64,000 nt of DNA from Ciborinia camelliae (lineage: Eukaryota > Ascomycota > Leotiomycetes > Helotiales > Sclerotiniaceae). The notes beneath the pieces are model-generated. The model was not told the DNA's origin. It saw nothing but the letters and a program-made list of their open reading frames with translations, and did not search any database. Numbering within the stretch: position 1 is the stretch's first letter; each line of letters opens with the position of its first letter. The position numbers and the translations under genes are program-made. The stretch is from NCBI GenBank assembly GCA_025890175.1, contig JANPYM010000023.1:1-64000 (forward strand). Direction: 5' to 3'. Positions 48,843-58,840 of this stretch are shown here, piece after piece.

Positions 48843-50336
48843 TCAGAAATAATTTGCACTGCCAGAATAATCTCCTTTTGTGCCTGGGAATGCACCAACT
48901 GGGGTTCCATTCTCATCCTCATCCGAACTATTGTTCTCTTCGTACGTATCTCCTCGATCTGGTGGTGCTCTCATGCTCTCAAGGACTTGAATGTCAAGGG
49001 ATGAAGGGTTGTACGTTCTCAAGGTATGCATTTCCCGTCCCGATGGTAGGCTTGAGATGAGCGTGCCTATAGAAGGTACGAGTTGCGTACCGATCTACGC
49101 TCATTGTTAGTATCCGATAACGAAGAGAGTGAAGAAATTGTGACATACAGTATCATTCATCTTCACCCATTTCTTCTCCAACATTTCTAAAACTCTACCT
49201 TCCTCTGCTTTCCCTGCATCACTTCCCCAATCCTTTCCTTTCTCAACTCTACGGTCCTCTCTTTTCTCTGTCCACTCTTTCTTAAATCTCCCAAATCCTA
49301 TCCCAGAGGATTTCTTTCCATCATCTCCCACCGATATTCCCAACTCGCTCAATCCAGCCCTCAACCATCCAATACCTTCACCCGTTTTCCCACCTAATTC
49401 CGCATCCACGCCAAAGAATCTACAAGCTTTTCCTCTCCCTACCCTTCGTAAATCCTCCACATATTTCAACAGCTCGGCATCAACCTTTCCCTTTCCTCCA
49501 GTACCCATTCCTCCTAGCATTGCTACGGCATTACCTGCATGTTCGGCGGCAGCAAGACATAATCTTGCAAAGAGATGAGCGCGGACTTTGGGCATCTCAG
49601 GAGCTTTGATCATCCATTCTTTGTCATTTTGATTGCGATCTTGCTGTACTGCTGCCGGATATGGATCATCCTTCAAAACTGCTAGTAAAGTGCTCTCTGC
49701 CAATGCCAGACTGCTTAGGGCACGAAAAACTGGATTTGAGATATCGGGACATGGAGGTGGGGAAGTTAGAGTGGTGGAACGGGTAAAAAGATAGTTGTGA
49801 ATTGAGCCAGCTGATAATAATTGTTCCGTGGCAGTTTTGATACATGAAGTTCTTTGATCAGGTGATGGTGATGCCGAGGCTGATGAATAGAGAGGATGTA
49901 ATGAGGATCGTGAGAGAAGAACGTGAGTGTAAGCTAGCGTTGAAAGAACAAAGTAAATTTCATACTCTAGACTTTGTATCTTTAATCTTGGAATTTCTCT
50001 CCCAGGTATTGGGGGATCCGAAAGGGTTGGACGCCATTCCAGGGTTGGTGTCGAAGTAAGGATGATATCGACATGTTCTGCTCCTGGGTGAGATTGAGAA
50101 GATATACCAGAGTCGATGGCTAAAAGATACGGAATGTAGTTATTGAGTGCTTGGAGAATGGATGAAAGATTCGAGGATTGTTGTGAAGGAGTAAGTCGTT
50201 TGTGCTTCTTCAAGACATCACGAAGAACCCCTCTGTAGGTACTTGCGGCTAAAGGCAGTGATGGATGTGAGTCGCTGGTGAAGTATGTTGAGAATGAAAA
50301 AGATGATGTCGTAGGAAGCTCAAATGGGAAAGGCAT
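48843..50336 (-). CDS. palC: pH-response regulator PalC (BRO1 domain)
   Basis: Two exons, 50336-49149 and 49094-48843, with donor GTATGT and acceptor AGCGTAG, give 479 aa, the usual PalC size. The N terminus [20 protein letters not shown] and the [15 protein letters not shown] block are characteristic of fungal PalC. The BRO1-type helical domain covers most of the protein, with [39 protein letters not shown] and [20 protein letters not shown]. The C-terminal exon is a disordered acidic tail ([11 protein letters not shown]). In Aspergillus, PalC is recruited by ESCRT-III at plasma-membrane foci and is required for proteolytic activation of the PacC transcription factor at alkaline pH. The catalytic components (PalB, PalA) are not in the window. 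Confidence 0.93.
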
Positions 50337-50936
50337 GATTGAATGATTGAATGTAAATCAACAGAATCCTCTTGATGTGTAAAGATTGCTTTCACCGCAT
50401 CTATGCTTGAGTTTCGAAGCTTAGAGTGATCTCGTAGAATATAGGAATATTTTGTTTGTTATATGGTTTAGATGGCATCTATTGCTCGAAATAGAGTTGT
50501 TGGGTGGGAATTGCTCTCAGTAAACTTATCATGTGTCCAAAAAGTGAGGATATAAATCTGAAATTCAAGGTAAGGAACAAGTGGTTGGAATGGAATAATA
50601 CGATGAAACTCGGACCTCCTTGGTATAAGGTTTGGCGGGGCAAAATGATATTGACTGCGTTTAAGGGGTTTGGGGTCACCGTACCTATCAATCTATCAAT
50701 CTATCAATCAATCACTTTGTCCCACCATTATCATTATCACGTTATCATGATCATATTCCATCAATTCGTTAGTATTAGGACCTATGTACGTCATTCTTTT
50801 GTTAGTAGCTGGGCAAGGTGAGCGTAAGTGTATGACTGTAATGGGTATTCAAGTTACTCGAGGAGGTAGATGACATTACATCAACCAAATATCCATTGAT
50901 TTGATTCCTTAACAACAACACTGTACGCATAACAGT
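50337..50936. promoter_or_regulatory. Divergent intergenic region, palC / small disordered protein
   Basis: This 600-bp 5' flank is shared by two genes. It has a (TATCAATC)n patch (about 50683-50712). I looked for the PacC core GCCARG and did not see a clear copy. Confidence 0.4.
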
Positions 50937-51386
50937 ATGTCTGCCTCATCAGCATCTCAAAACCAATCCTCCCTCAACTCCACTCCCGCCGGTACATCTT
51001 TTGGCCCTAGTTCCGGCGCACCATCCTCAACAGCAACTCCTGGTATGTCGGTAGGATCAGCTACAGCAATGGGTCACGGCCATCATCCCAAAGACAATGC
51101 TGACGACAGTAATGCCAAATTATCAAGTTCCAAGGTCGGACCTCAACAAGAGGATTTAGATGGGGAGCAAATGAGAGCGCCAGGCGAAGGAGAAATAATG
51201 GCCGCCCAATTCGACAAGAGGAATGCCGGATGGGGAGAGGAAGGCAGTTATACTAGTGATTTGGATAGACAAAAACTAGAGCAGAAGGAAGCTAGGGAGA
51301 AGATCAAGAGTCAACGAGAGCAAGGCGTAGATGTAGATGGGGGTGCAGGCGGAAGGCTTGCAAATGAAGGGTGGGGATCTGTTTGA
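50937..51386 (+). CDS. Small hydrophilic disordered protein, unknown function
   Basis: Single-exon 149-aa protein. The first 45 residues are Ser/Thr/Gly/Pro-rich. The middle carries DLDGEQMRAPGEGEIMAAQF, and a charged helical block DLDRQKLEQKEAREKIKSQR is followed by a Gly-rich tail ending LANEGWGSV. There is no TM or signal peptide. The composition suggests an intrinsically disordered cytosolic or nuclear protein. It resembles conserved fungal hypothetical proteins with the MRAPGEG and LDRKKxEQ blocks; I know of no assigned role. The ATG follows a purine-rich leader (ACAGTATGTCT). Confidence 0.75.
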   Translation: MSASSASQNQSSLNSTPAGTSFGPSSGAPSSTATPGMSVGSATAMGHGHHPKDNADDSNAKLSSSKVGPQQEDLDGEQMRAPGEGEIMAAQFDKRNAGWGEEGSYTSDLDRQKLEQKEAREKIKSQREQGVDVDGGAGGRLANEGWGSV

Positions 51387-51550
51387 GGTTGAATAGTATC
51401 GTGGTAAATGCGGACCTCAAGTTAGACCTTTTACATCATTGTGGTGGTTTGCCTGGATTCCATCAATCCATATGGCCATGTATTATTCTCTCCAATAACC
51501 CAAACTCCGTAGCCGTGCCCGAAAATCAAAATGTCCATTCCCCTGTGGCA

Positions 51551-52234
51551 TCAAAACTCCATATTTTCCATAACTTGATCCCCAACAGAACTCAAAGCTG
51601 AAGATACTTCGCTCGTAGAAGGTGATTGTATAATCCTTTTTGGCATTGGTTTCTGTCGATCTGCCCACTCCTTCACACTTGTAATTTCCCCTCCCTCAAC
51701 TTTCACAATTCGAGGCTCGGAGGGTCTCCCTAGTAACGTCCCATGGTATCGTGAATCCTCATCGGTTGTGTTATGCTTCTTTTTGAGAGCTACCTTCTTT
51801 TAGCCCCCATAATCATATGAACTCAGAGAAGAACAGAGGTAGAACTAACCAGTTAAATAATCCTCCCCTCCATCTGCCAGCGCAATCCGCCTAATCTCCT
51901 TATTCCCCTCCCCCATTGCCCATGCCAAAAACCCCTCGACACCCCTCATATCCTCCATGCCATAGAACTCCTGTTCTTCGATTGCCTTCTCTGGCATAAG
52001 AGCTCCACAATCTTGCATGGCCATTCGTACATCCTGAATCGTTATATCGAGATCGGCATGGTTTAAATCGGCATGCGCTGCTGTTGATTGTGCGAGTATG
52101 TACATATATCGAGCAGCTAAATCGGTTACAGTATCCAGGACTGAAGAACGGGTTGAGTGATAGCCTGCTGCGCGAAGGATATGTAGAATGCAGGGTCGAA
52201 GGAGGGCATGATGAAGAGCTTGAGGTGTTGCCAT
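51551..52234 (-). CDS. Histone-fold (bromodomain-associated) TFIID-type subunit, TAF3/TAF8-like
   Basis: Two exons, 52234-51850 and 51789-51551 (donor GTTAGT, acceptor AAGGTAG), give 207 aa. Residues about 5-80 form a histone fold of the Bromo_TP type: LLRPCILHILRAAGYHST, SSVLDTVTDLAARYMYILAQ, then NHADLDITIQDVRMAMQDCG. GVEGFLAWAMGEGNKEIRRI follows. The C terminus is charged, with EWADRQKPMPKRIIQSPS. This domain belongs to TAF3 and TAF8, which pair with other histone-fold TAFs in TFIID. The choice between them is inference; fungal TAF3 is my preference. It is divergent from TAF7 with 405 bp between start codons, so two TFIID subunits share a promoter region. Confidence 0.8.
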
Positions 52235-52639
52235 GTTAGGTTTTCGAGTTTTATGAAGAGGGAGTCGTCCAAATTTAAGGTGCTGAAAAAGTAGATAATA
52301 CCATGGTCGTCTATTAGGAAGCTGAGTTTGGTCGAATATTACCTATATGATGAATTGATTCACCTTGATGTAAGTGAATGAATATTAGTTTGGCGCAAAG
52401 TGGAAAACGAGGTTGCGTAATTGGCGCTATAGGTTCCCGTACATTTCTTCAATCAATCCGTCTGGTAGCCCTTCTACTTATTAAGACCTATCTAGATTCT
52501 AAATTCCATCCAACCCACGCCCAAACCATTCCTCGTTGACGATTCTTGCAAACTCTACTCCCACCAATATTGCGACACGAACAGTCTACACAGTATACGC
52601 ACGAAAGAAGTGTACAACCTACAAGAATAATCCGCCAAA
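52235..52639. promoter_or_regulatory. Bidirectional promoter between two TFIID subunit genes
   Basis: Only 405 bp separate the ATGs of the histone-fold TAF-like gene (minus) and TAF7 (plus). No strong TATA box is visible. A pyrimidine-rich leader precedes the TAF7 ATG (CCGCCAAAATGAGC). Confidence 0.5.
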
Positions 52640-54235
52640 ATGAGCGGTTCGTTCAAATTGAAGTTGAAGACAAATGGAGGAACCAATTCACCATCTGGAC
52701 CTTCTACGCCTACTCCCACCACACCATCAAATCTCACTCCTGGTGGATCTAAGCCAAAAATAAAACTCAGCAGTAAACCTGCGACGTCACCACCTCTCCC
52801 ATCTGGCCCATCGCAACCAAGACATACCAAAGCGGGACGAGCACCTAAACCCTCCAAGAAGCTCGTGGAATCGCGTAAGAGAGTTAAGGAAGAGGATGAC
52901 AGCGGCGAAGATAGCATTTCTGTAATACCACGAAAACAGAACTTTCACGATGAACCTGCGAAGAAGAAAGTCAAGATTAGTCTTAAGACGGGAAAAACGC
53001 CCTCTATATCCAGTCTCCCTGGACCTGCAAAGACTCCCGTTGCACTCAAGGCCAAAATAAAGGGCAAACCACCCAAACGACCTCTCGGAGAAGGCTATGA
53101 CTCTGAAGCCAGTGATACGGAGAAGGATCCTTCCATTGAAGAATCATTCATTTTTCGAATGGTTCCTGGAGACGATTGCGACTATCTACGAACCTGTATC
53201 AGTGAGAAGAAGATGGGTGTTCATCCAAGAGCTGGAGGCGCAGATGTGCAGATGAAATTCTTCCAAGCTGAAGGCAGACGAGCTTCTGTTACGATCCGTG
53301 GGAATATCTATGCCGCTACTCTTGTCGACTTGCCATGTATCATCGAAGGAATGAAGAGCTGGGATAAGAGGGGATGGTGGAAGAGTGTGGATATTTGTCA
53401 AATGCTTTGGATATATCAAAGGGTTGAAAACGAAGAGGAGGCGAAGACTGCCACTCTACCCGGAATCATTGACCCTCAAACTTTCCAATATCCACATGGT
53501 CTTACCCCTCCAATGCACTTAGCACGAAAGCGACGTTTCAGAAAACGTATTAGCAGGACTGCGATCGAAGCCGTGGAAGAAGCTGTTGAAAAGCTTCTTG
53601 AAGATGACCGAAAAGCGGTATCTTCAGAATACAAAGTTATTTCACCCGAAAGAGATCAAAGTAGCCAAGTATTCAGCCCGGGAAGTTATGGTGAAGGAGG
53701 AGGCCGATACTCTGAGGATGAAGACGCCGAAGGCGAAGCCGACGATGGTTACTTCTCTCACATAAACGGCCATGGCCATGGCCATGCATCTGGCGATGAA
53801 ATGGGTGGGGATCTCGAAGCTGATCTCGCAGCAGAAATGGAAGCCGAATTGGAAGCTGGAGCAGGCTTTGAAGACATTGCTGAAACCCCCATGTCTATGT
53901 CCGGCATTGCAGCTACTCCTTCTATGCTTCAGGGCGATACCCCAATCCCTAACGAAGAAGAAGATAGCGGCGATGAGTCAATTGAGGATGGGGAAAGTGG
54001 AGATGAAGGAAGCGAAGCGGACGAAGTTTCTGATGATGAAAAGGCACGCTTGGCACAACTTCAAGAAGCCAAGGAGGATATTGTGGATCTCGAGAAACAG
54101 ATTGAAGGCCTTCAGGCACAATTGGCAACTCAAAACAACCCAATTCTACGTAAGAGAATCGAAGATAAGTCTAGAAAACTCAAGGCTGAGTTGGAGATCA
54201 AGAAATCTTCTATTGGGGAGGCAGAGGATGATTAA
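52640..54235 (+). CDS. TAF7: Transcription initiation factor TFIID subunit 7
   Basis: Single-exon 531-aa TAF7 (TAFII55). Residues about 1-160 are basic and disordered, with two KLKLK/KVKISLK stretches. The conserved TAFII55 N-terminal domain is about 168-305: ESFIFRMVPGDDCDYLR, KFFQAEGRRASVTIRGNIYA, TLVDLPCIIEGMKSWDKRGW and DICQMLWIYQRV, closing with HGLTPPMHLARKRRFRKRI. The C-terminal half is acidic (GDESIEDGESGDEGSEAD) and ends in a coiled coil (about 475-525) with DIVDLEKQIEGLQAQL. TAF7 binds TAF1 and controls its acetyltransferase activity in TFIID. It pairs head-to-head with a histone-fold TAF gene. Confidence 0.95.
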   Translation: MSGSFKLKLKTNGGTNSPSGPSTPTPTTPSNLTPGGSKPKIKLSSKPATSPPLPSGPSQPRHTKAGRAPKPSKKLVESRKRVKEEDDSGEDSISVIPRKQNFHDEPAKKKVKISLKTGKTPSISSLPGPAKTPVALKAKIKGKPPKRPLGEGYDSEASDTEKDPSIEESFIFRMVPGDDCDYLRTCISEKKMGVHPRAGGADVQMKFFQAEGRRASVTIRGNIYAATLVDLPCIIEGMKSWDKRGWWKSVDICQMLWIYQRVENEEEAKTATLPGIIDPQTFQYPHGLTPPMHLARKRRFRKRISRTAIEAVEEAVEKLLEDDRKAVSSEYKVISPERDQSSQVFSPGSYGEGGGRYSEDEDAEGEADDGYFSHINGHGHGHASGDEMGGDLEADLAAEMEAELEAGAGFEDIAETPMSMSGIAATPSMLQGDTPIPNEEEDSGDESIEDGESGDEGSEADEVSDDEKARLAQLQEAKEDIVDLEKQIEGLQAQLATQNNPILRKRIEDKSRKLKAELEIKKSSIGEAEDD

Positions 54236-54842
54236 ATTCATTCTCGAATTAGTGAAAATGGGGACTTGTATATTTAGGCGTTTCTACACCAGATTTCCTA
54301 TGTGAAATCCAAACAATATTTGGCGCTGGCTGGTGGTATTTGCTAGATTTGGAAAAATGGCGTGGGTGGGTGGGCACATTAGGAATGGATGAACTACAAG
54401 GACAACTGACGGGCAGTGTCTAAAGTCGGAGTTGTGTGCGGAATTGAAAATGGTGCATTTACGGTCAGTGGAGAATATCATGAGCTATCGGGTGGCTCCA
54501 TAATGACTACAAACGTCGGCAAAATGATTGACGTCTTGAGCGGATCATATAATACAGTTTTTGTCTCTAGTATCCTTACAATGTGCCTATACACAGATCT
54601 GATACAATTCCCGTCTTTCCTAGCGGCTTGTCCTCACAGTTCTAGCTGTCTCCGATGTATGCATCTCCTTGAATCCCGCACCATCTATCACTCCGCTCTA
54701 TACACAGCATCACATCAAGAGCTCTTAGAACAGGCACTAATAGCAAAGCGCCCACAAACTCAAGCAGGTTCGCCAATTGAGCCAAATCCACCATTGTAAA
54801 CCCCAAGGTGCAGAAGAAGCCCTTGCACTTTACAAACACCCC

Positions 54843-55610
54843 TTACATTCCCTTCAAGTAATTACCCTCCTTGATCTTCGCCCTTCTCTCTTTCCTCATG
54901 GCCTTCCTCAAATCCGCACGCTGTTCCAGTGCCGCTTCTCCTTCGCTCGGCAAATCAATGGATTGTTGTTGGATGGGTACCTTGACTTCTAGCATGCTCG
55001 TGTCGCCAGATAGCAGTGCGCGTTCTTCGGCCTTGCGGCGGGCTTTCGCTGCTTGTCGACGGAGCTTTTTCGATTTGGCTGGAGTGCGTTGTTAGTATAT
55101 AGCTCACTCGGGGATCACTGGGAGATGCATGTGCAAGGAAAGAGTTTGGGGAGCTTCACAATGGCGGGCAAAGCGCATTGAGACTTGGGGGAAGGTCGGG
55201 GGGGGGGGGGAAAGAAAAAATAGGAAATCAAAACACATACAAAACTCATCACCGCCCGTCTCCTCGGCTCCATCAACCGCCTTCTTCTTGTCCAAACAAT
55301 GCCATAACCATTCGGGATATTCCTCCTCCTTCAATGCCACGGGATCATCTCTTCCTTTCAGAAAATTCAAGCCTCTTAATATGGTTCCTGCGGGTATACT
55401 CGAGGTAGGTAAGGGTGTCGCTTTTTTCGCAGGTTGTGAGGAGGGGATTCCCACGGCAACGGGGGGAGCCGATAGTGATGTTGAGAATGGCTGGGCGGCG
55501 GAGGTGGTGGTTGGAGGGGGGGAGCACTGGAGTGGTGTGCTGGTGAAGGCGCGGGTTTGCGATTGGAGTCGCGAGAAGGGGCTCCGTTTTAGACAGCGCG
55601 AACAAATCAT
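54843..55610 (-). CDS. MRPL37: Mitochondrial ribosomal protein mL54 (copy 1, intact frame)
   Basis: Component of the mitochondrial large ribosomal subunit (mL54, yeast Mrpl37). Two exons, 55610-55241 and 55078-54843, joined by a GTATGT...CTCCAG intron, give 201 aa. The N terminus MICSRCLKRSPFSRLQSQTR is Arg-rich without acidic residues, a mitochondrial presequence. The family core is AGTILRGLNFLKGRDDPVAL and EYPEWLWHCLD. Then, across the splice, comes EFSKSKKLRRQAAKARRKAE, and near the end RADLRKAMRKERRAKIKEGNYLKGM. The intron contains a run of 13 Gs, the length of which differs in copy 2. The gene lies wholly inside the duplicated block. This copy is the one with an open reading frame. Confidence 0.93.
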
Positions 55611-56051
55611 TTTGAGGTCGTGGATTGTGAGGTAGGTGATCTGGTGGGCTATTTTTGAGGGTTCATACATATGGAGATTTATTTTTTTGGGATCTGTACG
55701 GGTGGCCGCTTGGGCCAAGTGTGCTGGTGATATCAAAATTCTTTGGTGGGGGGACTTGGGTAATTGGTGGATAAGTAATAAATGGATTATCTGTTTTGTT
55801 ACCTAGACCTGGGTATACAGTAATCAGAAAATTAAAATCGCATGGGCATTTGGTTGATTTCGGCGATTGGACATTTTCCGTCTTTGATCCCGATAAACTG
55901 CGTGATAAATGAACCACAAGTACCTATCTTTCGTTAAGAAGTTCGTGTCAGTTATGTCAGTCTTGGAACGCTCTTCAGTTCACAAGCTTGGGACATAAGA
56001 TTGGTTGTACAATGTTTCATATTTACAGTCCCATTAGTCGACCTTTCGTAG
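55611..56051. other. Upstream region of mL54 gene, copy 1
   Basis: 5' flank of the mL54 gene up to the gap. No other coding sequence was recognised. Confidence 0.6.
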
Positions 56052-56061
56052 NNNNNNNNNN
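56052..56061. other. Assembly gap (10 N)
   Basis: A run of ten N bases. A fixed 10-N gap between two copies of the same 1.7-kb sequence indicates contig ends joined without overlap merging. Confidence 0.99.
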
Positions 56062-57767
56062 TAGATTTGGAAAAATGGCGTGGGTGGGTGGGCACATTAG
56101 GAATGGATGAACTACAAGGACAACTGACGGGCAGTGTCTAAAGTCGGAGTTGTGTGCGGAATTGAAAATGGTGCATTTACGGTCAGTGGAGAATATCATG
56201 AGCTATCGGGTGGCTCCATAATGACTACAAACGTCGGCAAAATGATTGACGTCTTGAGCGGATCATATAATACAGTTTTTGTCTCTAGTATCCTTACAAT
56301 GTGCCTATACACAGATCTGATACAATTCCCGTCTTTCCTAGCGGCTTGTCCTCACAGTTCTAGCTGTCTCCGATGTATGCATCTCCTTGAATCCCGCACC
56401 ATCTATCACTCCGCTCTATACACAGCATCACATCAAGAGCTCTTAGAACAGGCACTAATAGCAAAGCGCCCACAAACTCAAGCAGGTTCGCCAATTGAGC
56501 CAAATCCACCATTGTAAACCCCAAGGTGCAGAAGAAGCCCTTGCACTTTACAAACACCCCTTACATTCCCTTCAAGTAATTACCCTCCTTGATCTTCGCC
56601 CTTCTCTCTTTCCTCATGGCCTTCCTCAAATCCGCACGCTGTTCCAGTGCCGCTTCTCCTTCGCTCGGCAAATCAATGGATTGTTGTTGGATGGGTACCT
56701 TGACTTCTAGCATGCTCGTGTCGCCAGATAGCAGTGCGCGTTCTTCGGCCTTGCGGCGGGCTTTCGCTGCTTGTCGACGGAGCTTTTTCGATTTGGCTGG
56801 AGTGCGTTGTTAGTATATAGCTCACTCGGGGATCACTGGGAGATGCATGTGCAAGGAAAGAGTTTGGGGAGCTTCACAATGGCGGGCAAAGCGCATTGAG
56901 ACTTGGGGGAAGGTCGGGGGGGGGGAAAGAAAAAATAGGAAATCAAAACACATACAAAACTCATCACCGCCCGTCTCCTCGGCTCCATCAACCGCCTTCT
57001 TCTTGTCCAAACAATGCCATAACCATTCGGGATATTCCTCCTCCTTCAATGCCACGGGATCATCTCTTCCTTTCAGAAAATTCAAGCCTCTTAATATGGT
57101 TCCTGCGGGTATACTCGAGGTAGGTAAGGGTGTCGCTTTTTTCGCAGGTTGTGAGGAGGGGATTCCCACGGCAACGGGGGGGAGCCGATAGTGATGTTGA
57201 GAATGGCTGGGCGGCGGAGGTGGTGGTTGGAGGGGGGGAGCACTGGAGTGGTGTGCTGGTGAAGGCGCGGGTTTGCGATTGGAGTCGCGAGAAGGGGCTC
57301 CGTTTTAGACAGCGCGAACAAATCATTTTGAGGTCGTGGATTGTGAGGTAGGTGATCTGGTGGGCTATTTTTGAGGGTTCATACATATGGAGATTTATTT
57401 TTTTGGGATCTGTACGGGTGGCCGCTTGGGCCAAGTGTGCTGGTGATATCAAAATTCTTTGGTGGGGGGACTTGGGTAATTGGTGGATAAGTAATAAATG
57501 GATTATCTGTTTTGTTACCTAGACCTGGGTATACAGTAATCAGAAAATTAAAATCGCATGGGCATTTGGTTGATTTCGGCGATTGGACATTTTCCGTCTT
57601 TGATCCCGATAAACTGCGTGATAAATGAACCACAAGTACCTATCTTTCGTTAAGAAGTTCGTGTCAGTTATGTCAGTCTTGGAACGCTCTTCAGTTCACA
57701 AGCTTGGGACATAAGATTGGTTGTACAATGTTTCATATTTACAGTCCCATTAGTCGACCTTTCGTAG
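56062..57767. repeat. Copy 2 of about 1.7-kb duplicated block flanking the gap
   Basis: Starts directly after the Ns and ends at ACCTTTCGTAG, where unique sequence (GCCTCTAGTTTTGG) resumes. It is identical to 54344-56051 except for the two homopolymer lengths. Confidence 0.95.
56561..57326 (-). pseudogene. mL54 copy 2, frameshifted, probable assembly artefact
   Basis: The same gene structure as 54843-55610 (exons 57326-56956 and 56796-56561), but exon 1 carries one extra G at 57176-57182. This breaks the frame between the Ser/Pro-rich leader and GIPSSQPAKKATPLPTSS. As both copies flank a gap and are otherwise identical, this should not be counted as a second gene or as a true pseudogene. Confidence 0.9.
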
Positions 57768-57937
57768 GCCTCTAGTTTTGGGCAGGTGCTGTGAAGCTTA
57801 CTGGCTCCTTTGCATATCCTCGTCATTTCATTCTAGATATCCTGCCTCAAGCTGCGTTGAGCTCGCGCGTAATCCAGCTGAACACCTCCCCCATCCCCCC
57901 TCCCCTTTCTTTACCCAGTCAACCGATCATAACACAT
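57327..57937. other. Intergenic region upstream of mL54 copy 2, downstream of complex I gene
   Basis: The end of the duplicated block, then unique sequence. No gene seen. Confidence 0.6.
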
Positions 57938-58391
57938 CTATTCAGGCTTCTTGGTATAGTTTTGTTGTTCGAACAGGTAACCTCTAATCTTGGACTCCTT
58001 CAATAACTCGAAATATCGGTCTGGGGGAAAGGATTAGCTCCAAGATCAATAAGAAGTTTTGGATAGAAAGCCAAAGTTGTCGTCGAATTGCGAGAACCAA
58101 ATCCTCTCCAAGAACAAGAACAAATCCATAGCTTCTTCCAACGTATGGATTTCATCCCTCACCTCTTAATGCTCCGCATTTCTCCAAATGATTAACTCCC
58201 TCCTTGTAATAACACTTTCCCAACTCCTCCCTCACTAAGCGCGCCATCATGCTCTTGACCCATTGTTCTCTAATAACCGCATCTTGTGCTTGCTTCAATC
58301 GTGCTGTATCATCATAATCGACGCCATCGAAGGTTGGGGGAACAGTAGGTTTCTTCGCAAGGAATGCGGCGGACTCGGGAGTTGGTGCCAT
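57938..58391 (-). CDS. NADH:ubiquinone oxidoreductase 12-kDa subunit (NDUFB10 family)
   Basis: Accessory subunit of mitochondrial complex I. Two exons, 58391-58163 and 58020-57938, joined by a GTGAGG...CCCCCAG intron, give 103 aa. The N terminus MAPTPESAAFLAKKPTVPPT and EQWVKSMMARLVREELGKCY match the fungal 12-kDa subunit. KEGVNHLEKCGALRDRYFEL spans the splice, and IRGYLFEQQNY closes the family core. The two Cys (GKCYY and EKCG) fit the intermembrane-space disulfide-type architecture of NDUFB10. The second exon is too short to stand out as an ORF and was found by extending the reading frame. The neighbouring mL54 gene is also mitochondrial; both are minus-strand, in tandem. Confidence 0.9.
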
Positions 58392-58840
58392 TGTATTTGA
58401 ATTGGGGGACAGATATATCGGATGATGTTGTGAGGTTGGGAGGTGGATGGGTATAGATTCGGAGAGGTGGTATGGCTCCAGCAGCGTGGTAAATTCAAGG
58501 TCGTCGACGTCCTTCACAAATGGGTTTGTAATGAAGCTATTTTGATTGTTTAATCTCAACCATTGAAAGTCACGATTTATTATGGGGCTCGAATGCTCTC
58601 AGAGTACATCCTTGCACCCTTGCACACATTTTATCTTTTATCCATCTAGCGCAATTGAAAAAAAAATCTCGATAAGAGCTTTTCTTCAACCTACTTAAAC
58701 TTTGCACTTTCCCATTTTTTCACCCATCCTCCCTTCCATCTTACATCCTCTCAACTTCTCAACTTTACACTCTTTCTTCTACCCATTCATTACCCATTAC
58801 CCATTCCGTCAATCCCTTCATTAAGAAGTAATTAATCACA
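58392..58840. promoter_or_regulatory. Divergent intergenic region, complex I subunit / nucleolin gene
   Basis: The last about 150 bp before the nucleolin ATG is strongly pyrimidine-rich (TCTCAACTTCTCAACTTTAC, CTTTCTTCTACCC). Such CT-rich leaders are typical of highly expressed fungal genes. No coding sequence. Confidence 0.5.

Larger units (their letters stand above)
54344..56051. repeat. Copy 1 of about 1.7-kb duplicated block flanking an assembly gap
   Basis: The block runs from TAGATTTGGAAAAATGG to ACCTTTCGTAG and is repeated right after the 10-N gap at 56062-57767. The two copies match throughout except in two G-runs: 13 Gs at 55198-55210 against 10 at 56916-56925, and 6 Gs at 55461-55466 against 7 at 57176-57182. 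Copy 1 gives an open mL54 frame. Confidence 0.95.

Noticed and set aside
54416..54799. 127-aa plus-strand ORF (and its duplicate at 56134-56517)
   Set aside because: No domain is recognisable and it overlaps the 3' flanks of TAF7 and mL54. It appears twice only because of the assembly duplication.
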